This document shows, in pieces, positions 53,687 through 64,000 of a DNA stretch of 64,000 bases (positions within the stretch are counted from its first letter, which is position 1; every line of letters starts with the position of its first letter). A program made the position numbers and the translations under genes. Source of the stretch: Diphasiastrum complanatum (taxonomy: Eukaryota > Streptophyta > Lycopodiopsida > Lycopodiales > Lycopodiaceae); assembly GCA_029204225.1 (NCBI GenBank), contig CM055113.1:23990357-24054356 (forward strand). Reading direction: 5' to 3'. Under the pieces are notes generated by a model, which ran no database searches, was not told where the DNA came from, and was given only the letters and a program-made list of their open reading frames with translations.

Positions 53687-56109
53687 CTTTTGATGGGTGT
53701 GAGCCCACCAGGACTACCACTGCATTGCTGGTGCTTGATACTCTCATTTGTCATTGTGCATCATGGTAAAAGAAATTGCTTGCTTTAGTAGTAAGTATGA
53801 GAAAAACGTGCATCAAAGACATTACAAGTCACTACTTGTGTTGTACTTCTCTTGGGTGGGTGTAAAGTGCCCGATCCACATCAACTCAAGGAATTTACTC
53901 ATTTGTTACATATTAATGATCCTAGGGTCAAGACTCAAGAACTAGACCCTCAAGCCTCCATATTTAATTCTAGGTCAATACATTGCTAGGATCCATTTTG
54001 GCCCAACTTCCAAGGCCCAAGGTATATTCATGGAACATGTTGATACTAGTATTAAGGATAAAATTTTGCCTTGGTATCAATTTCCTTGAGTCCCATTCAT
54101 GGTGTCCCAAGTAAGTTGGGAAGTCATCAACAAAGTACTGGCTTTTTAAATTAAGTGCATAAAGCTTGAAGGTTGTGAGTTTCAACATGTAAACTCACGA
54201 TTAGGCCCAAAGTAGGATTTATGTGGCTTGAGAGCTAGCTTAGGCTTGCAACAAGTGTTATGACTAGGTTGGATGTGTGACTCATCCCTATGTGTTGGCA
54301 TGAGATCTAGTGACCACAAAAGAGAGATTTTCACCAATTTGGTTCAATCGAGTTTGAGGGCTCATAAGTCACTCAACCAATCAAATTAAGAGGAGAAAAA
54401 GGGGTCCAATCATGTTTCACTCCCCTCTACCTCGAGTTCCTATTAGTATGTGTGGTGGATCATTCCCATACTTAGTTTTTTGGGATTAGATGAGATTCTA
54501 CACTTAGAACTTTTCTTGGTTTCTCTCTCTACCCGAGAGCAAGAATTTATTGTACTTAGTTTTTTCATCACAAAGTGTCCCACACATGTGAATATTGTAT
54601 GGTTTATGCATGTTTCATTGTGCTCTTGCCTTTAACTTGTGAGATAAATCTTGGATTTCAATCTATGCTTAATCTTACAATCACCAAATCTTAGGAAATC
54701 ATAATCACACTTTTGGGCACTCCCACACGTGTGAAATTTAACAGTTTTTTGAGGAAAACTAAGATTCATTGTAACTCATAAAATTCAAAAGATTATAGCA
54801 TATAGCATATTACGTACCGATTATCCAACACTTTAAATATGCAATATATTAGAAGCTTCAAGTTTCATCAAAGAAACCCAGCCAAGTGCCAAGAATAAGA
54901 TAAAATGTCTAAGCTAACACGTAATGGCAAAATTGGGTTTGTGTACACAAAAAAGGTGGTAAATATGTTTCTATTTTGTTAGTTTTTTTTTTCACATGTC
55001 TGTTGTTAGATTTAGTAGGATTTTTGCATGCAGCAATCAATGAACTTTCTAAATTGGGCATAGTCATGTTCACATGTCAATGATATAGTACCATTGTTGG
55101 GAGGTCCTTAAACTAGCAATTGTGCACACAAAAATGAATGGATATAGTTGGATTCCATGGATATAATCAGAAGTATCAGCTTCTATAACTTGTGATGTAT
55201 ATGTTGTTCATACGTATATTTTATATTCACCTTTATTGTAAGTTAATGAATAAAATAGTAGTTGCACAAAAAATTCAAGAGGATGAGACATTTTTAGAAA
55301 GTCACATTCTTGGGAGAAGCATGTTCTTTTTTGGGATTTTTAAGTGAAGCTCGTTGCATTTTGGATGTTAATCCCTTTTAGTTCCAAAGAAACTTAGAAG
55401 GGACTCTTTGTCTCTTTGATCTTCAACACAATAAAGGTTCCTGAAATAGATAGAGGTACGAAAGGAGCCTATTGCATATTTTCTTTTCACAATGAATATG
55501 ACATTATGTAAGATTCCAAAAGGTTGTGTCGTGTCTGATATGTACACACTTGTATTCTGAGCCTGGGAGTTCATATTGAAAGAAATTATCCGATCTAGGG
55601 CTTTCGTTCAAAATTCATGCAAAAAATAGCATAAAAAATTTTATGCATTAAAATTTGTGAGGCACATTTCAAGCATGCTTCGCACCTTCCATTTTTGAGC
55701 TCCGTAGAGGAGATACAACTGTTGTATAAGTTATACACACCTTGACAAAGTAAACATTTGCCGAGAAGCTCCTGCTGAAGATGCACATATCAATAACTCA
55801 TACTTGCTTGCAATAGTTGTTGTCACTATTATTTCCCTTATTGAAATAAAACAATTTTACATTCCATCAGGGATTTGAGAAAGTTAATGAAGGTCAAAAA
55901 TCTATGGATGACAAATCATCCATAAATGTACTCCAAGAGATAATACACCAGGATACTAGTAGGTCATTGTTTTATCATCACTGTTTTTATGCTTTTTGTT
56001 AGGCCAAAGATACGTAGCCTACCATGGGTCACATCGACAACATGCTGCATAGGAAAGCGGCCCATTCAAGAGTGGGGGAACAACAACAGACACAGTCGAG
56101 CAGGGTACT
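53687..56109. other. intergenic, nothing recognised
   Basis: AT-rich, with short open frames only. I recognise no gene, transposon domain or RNA. Confidence 0.4.
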
Positions 56110-56705
56110 TAATGTGAAAGATTCAACTAGTTTCATCACATTTTGCAATATTTCCATATTTGGCATATTGAGGCCAAAACTTGTTTTAGACTTAGAGGTT
56201 GACTTTTCAAAGTTCATTAGTCTAAATTTCATTTGAATAAACACTTTTTGAAAGTGTGGGAAAGTTAGAATGCGCGTTTGAGTAGATTCAATTTGAATAG
56301 TTGGGTACATTGAATCTAGACCCAAAATTAGTAGGGTTAGCATTTTGGTGGGAAAGCCAAGTGGCTAAATAGGGTTTGGACCTACTATAAAAGGATGTAA
56401 CTTGTGGAGAGAGTGATCTTCTCTCTTCTCTATCTCATTTCATGCTTATACATGGTTCTCTTGGGTTCTACTATCCATTGGTGCACTATCTTGGTGATTG
56501 CTTGCAATTCTATGTGTAGAATGATCGATATTTGTTATTTTTTGATCCACACGTGTGAAATACAGTAGCTTGCTGGTTTTGTATGGACAACAGTACATAA
56601 TCATTTCATTCAATTTTGATCAAGTTCTATTAGTGTTTGCATCTCAAATTGTGTGTAGATGCTGATTTTTCTACATTGGTGAGATTGGTAGTGTATTTCT
56701 CTTTC
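56110..56705 (+). repeat. probable LTR and leader of copia 4
   Basis: A TATA box CTATAAAAGG at about 56386 is followed by CT-rich leader sequence. 56520-56690 resembles the leader region of the related - strand copia 1 (6420-6800). LTR ends and primer-binding site are not resolved. Integrase coding sequence starts almost directly after it, so gag and protease have been deleted. Confidence 0.5.
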
Positions 56706-58585
56706 TAACCTGCTTTGTCTAAGTCACATAGACTACCTTATACTAGATCTATTTCTAGATCTACAAAGCCTTTTCAACTTGTACATTCGGATATTCATGG
56801 ATTTACTACAATTAGCAATAGTGGAGCTAAGATGTATGTAACATTCATTGATGATTTTAGTAGATTTTGTTGGATCTATCTACTAAAGAGCAAGGATGAA
56901 GTGTATATGATGTCTTTGTCAAGTTCAAGAATGCAAGGGAGAACCAATTTTCCACAAAGATCAAGTTCTTGAGAGGTGACAATGGTGGTGAGTACATTTC
57001 TAACAAGTTCAAGGCCTTTTGTGATGAGCATGGGATCAAGAGGGAGTATACAACATCAAGGACCCCACAACAAAATGGAGTGGCTGAAAGGAAGAATAGG
57101 ACTTTATGTGAAAGTGCTAAAGCTATGAGGTTAAGTGCTAATCTTGACAAACCATTTTGAGATCAAGCTTTGTTGTGTGGCAATTTCTTGTGCAATAGGT
57201 GGCCGAGTGCTATTTTGGATGGAAGGACACCTTTTGACATGCTATTCAAGAGGAGGCCAAGTGTCAACTTTCTAAGAACCTTTGGATGCACATGCTATGT
57301 CAACATTACACTTGATGATAGGACCAAGGAGGATCAATCTTCACGAAGAGGTATTTTTGTTGGATATATTGAGGTGAGTAAAGCCTACAAGGTTTACATT
57401 CCTTCTACTAACAAAGTTATTGTTGGTAGAGATGTCAATTTTGACGAGGGAAACATTCCAAAGGTGTCTTCAAGCATGATCGATGGTAAAGTGGATGGAT
57501 CTAACATTCTTGATGTTGATGAGAAGGATCTTACTTTGGATGGTGGTGATGATGGACCTTCATCAAGTCAAAAGCCAAGGAGAACATCAAGAGAAAGACA
57601 AGTACCTTCTAGGCTCACATATGATCAAAAGGGTAAGCAAGTAGTTTCTAGAAATTATGTTGCTTTCCTAACCTCTTTGGATGAGCCTACAAATGTAGAT
57701 TAAGAAAGGAAAGAAGAGGAGTGGATCCAAGCAATGGATCTCGAGTATCAAGCTCTTATGAAGAATGGAACATGGAGATTGGTGGAGTTGCCTAAGGACA
57801 AGAAAGCTATTGGATGCAAATGGATCTTCAAGGTGAAGACAAACCAAGATGGATCTATCAACAAGTACAAGGCAAGGTTAGTGGCAAAAGGATATGCTCA
57901 ACAACAAGGAATTGACTATGATGAGATCTTTGCACCCGTGGCAAAGATGATAAGCATTCAAGTCATCATTTCACTTGCTACACTTTATAGATGGGATCTA
58001 TGGCAAATGGACATTTCAAATGCATTCTTGAATGGTGATCTTGAGGAGGAAGTGTACATGGAGCAACTCGAGAGCTACATTTCATCAACAAAGCTAAATC
58101 ATGTGTGTCTTCTACAAAAGAGTTTGTATGGCCTTAAGCAAGCACCAAGGAGTTGGTATGCTAAGCTTAACACTTTTTTACTCTCTCAAGGCTTTGTTAT
58201 GAGTGAGTATGATCATTAACTTTATTATAGGTTTGCTGGAAATGATGTTACCATCTTGCTAATCTATGTGGATGATATCATCTTGAGTGGTGGAGACAAT
58301 CAAGATGTGGAGGATATCAAGAATGCTCTTAAGGAGGAGTTTGAGGTGCATGATCTTGGTAATTTGCATTACATTTTAGGAATAGAAGTCATTAGATCTT
58401 CTCAATCTACTTTCATTTGTCAAGAGAAGTATGCTAATTCTATTCTAGAAAGATTTCATATGGTAGATGCAAAAGCTATTGATACACCTATGGAGTCTCA
58501 TGTAAAGCTAACTATAAGAGATAATGAAAGATCCTTCAAGGACATTATTCTCTATAGGCTTGCCCTATCAATTACTTTACATTGA
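56706..58585 (+). pseudogene. Ty1/copia integrase and reverse transcriptase (copia 4)
   Basis: It begins inside GAG-pre-integrase (SKSHRLPYTRSISRSTKPF). Integrase follows ([41 protein letters not shown]), then reverse transcriptase ([51 protein letters not shown]). Breaks are a frameshift near 56911, TGA at 57158, TAA at 57701, TAA at 58217 and truncation at 58585 after ILYR. RNase H is missing. The same family as copia 1, with near-identical wording around the integrase start, but on the opposite strand. Confidence 0.9.
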
Positions 58586-58920
58586 TTTGATTTGATTTCT
58601 ACTTTGTGTCCTAAATTTGTAATTTTGCTAATAGAGAGCAAATTCGTAGAAAAATTTGGTACATAAAGAACACTTGAGACCAGTTTGAATCGATCATTTG
58701 CAAAGTAGTTAAATCTTACTGTACCTTCACCTCTGATAGCATGTTTCCTATTGTTGCCCAGGTGAACAAATTCTTGGTACTGTAAGGTGGATAGGATTTG
58801 AAACAATCAATATGGCTAGTCATATGCTGAGTGGCTTTGAAATCGAGAAACCAGGAGTTGTCGTCTAATGCTTCTTGATGGTTTGTCATGAATGCATTTC
58901 GATTGACTTAGCCAATTCAA
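58585..58920 (-). pseudogene. Ty1/copia protease fragment of another family
   Basis: Read on the - strand: NSWFLDFKATQHMTSHIDCF, then after a frame change EFVHLGNNRKHAIRGEGTVR and VLYVPNFSTNLLSISKI. This is the protease region, but the active-site DSG reads DFK, so it is inactive. It abuts the truncated end of copia 4, tail to tail. Confidence 0.78.
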
Positions 58921-59196
58921 ACATTGCTCGAGTTGGCTAGATCTAGTCAACTACTTTTTATCTTCATTGTGTGCAATGATTCTATCATTTTAGTTTTAGG
59001 GTAGTGTTGCCGAGGAAATTTTCTTAAAGACCTTATGTACACCCAACATTTTCAGGATTGAATTCCAACTAGAATAATGAACTAGCCAACTCGAGCACTG
59101 CTCATCTTGTAATTTGATTCTAGCATTGGAATTTTAGGATAGTGGTGTTGAGGGGTTTTATTGAATCCACTTCATGCTTTAAGACCTTGTTGTACT
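58921..59196. other. nothing recognised
   Basis: AT-rich. Words such as AACTCGAG and TCGAGTTGGCTAG recur, an early form of the repeat that follows. Confidence 0.4.
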
Positions 59197-59510
59197 AATA
59201 ACTCGAATAGTGTTCAAATTACAGCTATATGGTTTATATGGTATGAGGAACAAACTCTTTTACACTAATAACTCAAACAATGCTCGAGTTACAGCTTGTA
59301 TCGTCTCAGGAATAACTTATTTTTATACTTATAGCTTGTTCGAGATACAACTATATGGTTCATATGGTCTCAACAATAATCTCTTTTTGTACGAATAACA
59401 CGACCAATGTTTGAGTTACAGCTATATGGTCTCATATGGTCTTAAAAACAACCACCTCGTTTTGTACGAATAACTCAAACAATGTTTGAGTTACAACTAT
59501 ATTATTTGTT
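59197..59510. repeat. minisatellite, units of about 62-75 bp
   Basis: Units start with AATAACTC(G/A)AA-type words at 59197, 59267, about 59328, 59394 and 59469. They contain GAGTTACAGCTATATGG and CTCTTTTTGTACG variants. Five degenerate copies. Confidence 0.8.
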
Positions 59511-60488
59511 TATAGGTTTTTAATCAATATATTTTTTTATGTGTTTTTCTTTTTCTTTTCACAATTGAAAAGGTCTTTGATGACTTTTGTAGATATAGAG
59601 AAATCTAATTTAATGTTCTTATTTTGGCAGATATGGCTTTCGTGCAAGAATACGTTGTTCCAACTATTGGTGCACTAGAGAATTTTGTTCTTCTATGAAC
59701 CATGTTTGATGGTAGTATGAACACTGACCTTTCTTTGAAGGGATGTGCAGGTACACATGAACGTACCTAAAGAATCAGATCAAGAATAAGAAGCCCTCTG
59801 GGCTTAAGAATTGATCTCTCTTTGAGGGTATGTGCAGGTACTCGAGAAAGTGCCAGAAGAACAACAATTGAAACAAAAAGCTTTCTAAGCTTAAAGACAA
59901 TATAATGAAGGCTTTTTGATAAAGTCTATAAAGAATGCCCAGTAGAGTCTATAAAGAAGGCTTATTACTAAGTCTATAATGAAGGCTCAGAGGAGTCTAT
60001 AAAGATAGGATAAGGCCTAGGGTCTGATCACCCTAGTGACCTTTTTCCACGATGATTGAGGATGGGCAACCTCTAGAAAAAAGGGCCTAGGAATTGATGG
60101 ACATTATGCAAAAACAAGATGGACATATACCTTGGCTCTTCCTTAGGAAGATTTCACTTGGGTGAATTCCCAAGTTGTAACCATGTAATATTATATGTAA
60201 TTAAAAGTCAAGTTGGAACCTTGTACCACCTACTTTTCCACCTGCATTCTAGGCTATTTGACACCTAGAATGGGACGCCCTCCTACACTCTCACTTCATA
60301 TGCCAAATTATCATAATAACTCTCCCAAGCTAATACACATCACCCATTCACACTCTCCAACTAATACACCTCATCCATGCACTCCACTTCACCCTAAGTC
60401 CAATTGGAGTCTTCCTCACACCTCATGCACTTGAACTTGACACCTCACTCACTTTGGAAGGACTCTCCACTCTCTATATAAGTGGAAA
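59511..60488. other. short repeats and a promoter- or LTR-like stretch
   Basis: GTCTATAA(A/T)GAAGGC-like words recur four times at 59925-60005, and a GTGCAGGTAC motif recurs near 59745 and 59835. From 60200 the sequence is C-rich on the + strand and ends in CTCTCTATATAAG, a good TATA box, directly before the chromovirus LTR edge. It may be part of an older LTR. No gene is supported. Confidence 0.35.
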
Positions 60489-61406
60489 TGTTGCGCCGGC
60501 GCCTCAAAGGGCACTGGGACTTGAGCGGTTTCCCCAACACGCGCTTAAGTCTAACATTCATCCATCATGCACTTACATAAAAGCCAACTCAGAAACGTAA
60601 CAAGCTTAACCATTCTGACTTAAGAAAACTGGAATCCCAACCAACCCGAAAGCCAACTCAGAATCCGTCCCCAAAAGGTAACCAAAGGCAAAGACAAGCC
60701 ACACATGAAATCCAAGGCATAGTGGTCACCAAACTGACCAATTGGCATAGCGGCAAGCCCCATGTCGATGACAGGGACCCTTAGGCGCCAGCGACGCAAA
60801 AAGGTTGTAGTAAGGGTCCTTCCACTTGGACCAGTCCCGGAGGCGAAACCGAAATGGTAATCATCCCCAAGGATCAACTTTATTAGATTTGGAAGAGGTT
60901 ACATTCATACATAGACTGACCGGTCTCGGGGCCACCAACACGTGCTGGGCATTGTGCCTGGCTCGTGCTGGTAGAGGGAGCTGAGACCTGGCGACTGGAT
61001 TCCTGGCGCTGGTTGAGCTGCCCAAGTTTCTGTCTGCCGAACTCCCCCTATAGTTCTGCTGTGATTCGGCGCACCCCCTCTTTTCTGAAACATAGTGCTT
61101 TCTGGTAAAGCACGCTTTTTGGGACTTAGTTTTTATTTTGCTGATTAAGCCTGGCAAGCCTGGCAGAATCAGTCTGGCTCCCGGACATGGGTCCCGGGAG
61201 CCGTTCCGGTGGCAGAATCAACTTGCTTCCTGACTAGGCCATGACTCGAGCTCCAGAGCTAGCTCATGACTTGTGACTACTTGACTGGCTCACCACAGGT
61301 CGGAGGCTCAGTCCTTGACGTTCTAACTTGCTCTGGGACTTTAGGGAGTGTCACCCCTTAGAGTCTTACAGGGCACGTTGGGTGCACCTGAGTCAGCTTT
61401 ACAACA
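60489..61406 (-). repeat. 3' LTR of the chromovirus (about 918 bp)
   Basis: On the - strand a GAGGGGAGGA polypurine tract lies 240 bases after the polyprotein stop and is followed by TGTTGTAAAGCTGACTC at 61406. The proposed end is CGGCGCAACA at 60489, giving a short TGTTG/CAACA inverted pair. The start is well placed. The end is tentative because the partner LTR is outside the window. Confidence 0.6.
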
Positions 61407-61647
61407 TCCTCCCCTCGTTTGAAAAAGCTGATGTCCTCATCAGGGCCAAACTAGACCTAGGACGTATGGCACGGGCTTAATTCACCGGCCTTAGCAACTT
61501 TGAATTACAAAATACATTGGCAGTAGCACAGGAAAAGTGTAGATAAAGTTCACTTACGTAAAACCTGTGTAAAGCTGCAAGTGATTTATTGGCAAACTTA
61601 AGAAAAATACCGGAAAGTTCCTTGAACTTCAGAATGGCCATGAATGT

Positions 61648-64000
61648 TTATGTAAGAGGCATGCCGCCAGGTAGTGCTTTGTGTGCCGATCTGGAAAAAC
61701 GGCTATTGCGTTGGTTCTTCTGCAGATAATCTGCTAGTACTTCAGGGGCTCCCTCCTTAAGTTTGTCTTCGTACTCCCAAGAAGCCTCAATAAGTGGAGC
61801 CCATAGCCACTTCACTAGATATTCACGTTGAATGCCAGTTCGCTTTCTATGTGTCAATATTTGTTCTGGTACAAGCTGCCTCTTCGTATCATCAAGTGTC
61901 GTTGGTGGGTGACGGAGTTCGTGTTGCCGATCAAATCGCTCATCTGGTTTGTACCGTTTGAGTAATGAGATATGAAACACATTGTGTATATCCAAGCTGG
62001 ATGGCAACGCTAATCGATAAGCCACTGGGTTGATCTTGTTGGTGACATAATATGGTCCCGCATAAGGTCGAGCAAACTTATGAGAAAAACCTTTTGGTAG
62101 CGCAATGTTCTTTGTGTTCAGCCATACTTGATCACCTTCCTCAAATTCCAGTTCTCGTCGATGTGGGTTTACGTCAGCTGCCATACTCCTTTGTGACTGC
62201 TCTAAAAATGCCTTCACCTCGGTCAGCTTTGTGTGCCACTCATTGATGAATTCCTCTACAGTGGGTACTGGTGTTTCCTGCACGCCTGTAAGAAAAGAGC
62301 TTGGAACAATCGGTAGCCGACCATTGCTTATCTCGAAGGGTGCCCTTCCAGTAGATCTGTTCACTTGGTTGTTATGTGCAAACTCGAGAATATCCAAGTA
62401 GTTGACCCAATCGGATTGGTCCCAAGCGACATAATTTCGTAAATATTGTTCAATATGTCGATTGACTCGTTCCGTTTGCCCATCTGTCTGAGGATGATAT
62501 GCAGTACTGAAATTCAATCCGGTTCCCACGAGGCGAAATAGACAAGTCCAAAACTTTTCGACGAACTTGGTGTCTCGGTCAGAAATAATCGTTCTAGGCA
62601 GGCCGTGGTATTTGAAAACACATTTGAAAAATAACCTTGCCACTTCTTCAGCTGTCACTGAACTTTTAGTTGGTACTAGATGAACTTGCTTTGAAAAGTG
62701 GTCAACCACCACATAAATTGAGTCGAATCCTTGGCACCGTGGTAGTTGAACAATAAAATCCATGCTCACCGAATCCCATGGGTATGCTGGTACCGGTAAT
62801 GGTTGGAGTAGTCCAGCCGGAGCTAGCGGTTCCACCTTCACTTGTTGACATGTCGGGCATGTTTGTACATAGGATTCAACGTCTGCCCACATACTTGGCC
62901 AATAGAAGCCTCTTTTGAGAAGTTCATACATGCGATTCACCCCTGGATGCCCGACGGCTAGTACGTCATGATGTTCTCGCAAGACGTTCTTCCTCAGGTT
63001 GATGTTGTCTGGGACATATAATCTGCGTTGTTTATAAACAACCATTTGATCTTTCCAAGTGAAATGTTTATGAGGCTTTCCCAGCCGGAATTCGATCATT
63101 AAGTCCTTCGCCAACGCATCTACACCATAATTCTCTCTGATTTCTTGGAGTAGGTCAGTCACCTGAGTTGTCACTGTTGCCATCAAGTGTTCTTGTCTAC
63201 TTAGTGCGTCCGCCACCACATTGTTCTTTCCTGCCGTGTGTAAAATGTCTATATTGAATTTTGAGAGAAAGTTTTGCCATCACATTTGCTTTGGCGTGAG
63301 CATACCTTGGGATGAGAAGTACTTGAGTGATACATTATCAGTGAACGCCTTAAAGGGTTTTCCTGCCACATAATGTCTCCAATGCTCCACTGCTTGGACT
63401 ACTGCGACCATTTCTTTTTCATGAGTTGGCCATCGTCGCTCTACGTCACTCAATTTCTTTGAAAAATATGCAACAGGTTTTCCGTCTTGCATCAGCACGG
63501 CCCCAATAGCAAAGTTCGACGCATCTGTATGTATTTCAAAAGGTTTGCTAAAGTCCGGTAAGGCAAGGATGGGTTCTTGAGTGATCCGTCGTTTTAGTTC
63601 TTGGAACGCTGCTTCACATTCCGGTGTCCATGTCATCTTCAGATGAGTCTTGGTCTGCTCCAACAGTGGTGCCACAATTTTGCTAAATGCCTCAATGAAT
63701 CTCCTGTAAAAGTTACATAAGCCCACAAAGGATTTGATGCCATGAACAGTTTTAGGTGCTAGCCAATCCAAGATAGCCTTGATCTTCTTAGGATCCATTC
63801 GAATCCGTCCGTGGCCTATAACATGTCCAAGGAAGTCAACTTCCTCCACCACAAACTCACATTTCTCTCTTTTCGCGAACAAGCAGTTCCTCCTCAGTCG
63901 TTGGAGAACTGTCCTTAAATGTTGAATGTGATCTTTATGGTTCCGGCTAAATACTAATATGTCATCAATGTACACAATGACGAATTCATCCAGGCAGTCT
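61648..64000 (-). pseudogene. Ty3/gypsy chromovirus polyprotein, 3' part, one nonsense codon
   Basis: On the - strand from the window edge: reverse transcriptase with the catalytic VYIDDILVF and FLGHVIG, then RNase H (EIHTDASNFAIGAVL, THEKEMVAVVQAVEHWRHY). In-frame TGA at 63280-63282 breaks the frame after LTPKQM. The frame continues unchanged (VVADALSRQEH), with the H2C2 integrase zinc finger (GHPGVNR, CPTCQQ) and integrase core (MDFIVQLP, ISDRDTKF, HPQTDGQTERVNRHIEQYL). Last comes a C-terminal chromodomain (REYLVKWLWAPLIEASWEYE), defining a chromovirus. TAG ends it at 61648. Apart from the TGA, the frame is clean over 2.35 kb, so the element is young. The TGA could come from CGA by one C-to-T change. 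It continues beyond 64000. Confidence 0.93.

Overview
This is plant nuclear DNA. The host genes are split by GT-AG introns and one apparent AT-AC intron. The rest is Ty1/copia and Ty3/gypsy retrotransposons, hAT DNA transposons, miniature elements and (GA)n/(GT)n arrays. Two confident host genes plus one weak candidate in 64 kb point to a large, repeat-rich seed-plant genome. I cannot name the species.

The host gene I trust most is a MIP18-family (AE7/CIAO2-like) cytosolic Fe-S assembly gene on the + strand. Its five coding exons lie at 12554-12677, 12892-12997, 17185-17284, 17401-17446 and 37136-37236 and join in frame to 158 codons. Intron 1 has the hallmarks of a U12-type AT-AC intron. Intron 4 is 19.7 kb and holds most of the transposons in the window. 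A 5' UTR exon near 7.6-7.96 kb is possible. The second host gene is a three-exon 2-oxoglutarate/Fe(II) dioxygenase of 381 codons on the - strand (49828-51737).

Layout. 0-6.8 kb: a broken copia element (-) entered by a gypsy relic (-) and by an unidentified 1.3-kb segment. 7.6-17.2 kb: the 5' part of the MIP18 gene, with a copia gag relic, a telomere-like repeat and a tRNA-like sequence. 17.45-37.1 kb: intron 4, made of (a) a GC-rich hAT transposase pseudogene (-) with AT-hooks in its tail and a convergent small ORF; (b) a small hAT-like element split by a young copia insertion (23741-28898, TSD TGGTC, LTRs about 99% identical); (c) a gypsy relic (+); (d) the 3' half of a second hAT (+). 39-42 kb: a solo or 5' LTR (-) and a copia 3' half (+) with its LTR. 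43.2-46.9 kb: a hAT-type MITE and a roughly 640-bp tandem repeat of two alternating subtypes. 47.7 kb: a small ORF with a TATA box. 49.8-51.7 kb: the dioxygenase. 53.1-53.7 kb: a MITE with a perfect 8-bp target duplication. 56-58.9 kb: two copia fragments. 60.5-64 kb: the 3' part of a chromodomain gypsy element (-), with its LTR, running off the window edge.

The host genes do not obviously work together. The feature that organises the window is the accumulation of transposons inside and around a compact, conserved Fe-S assembly gene.
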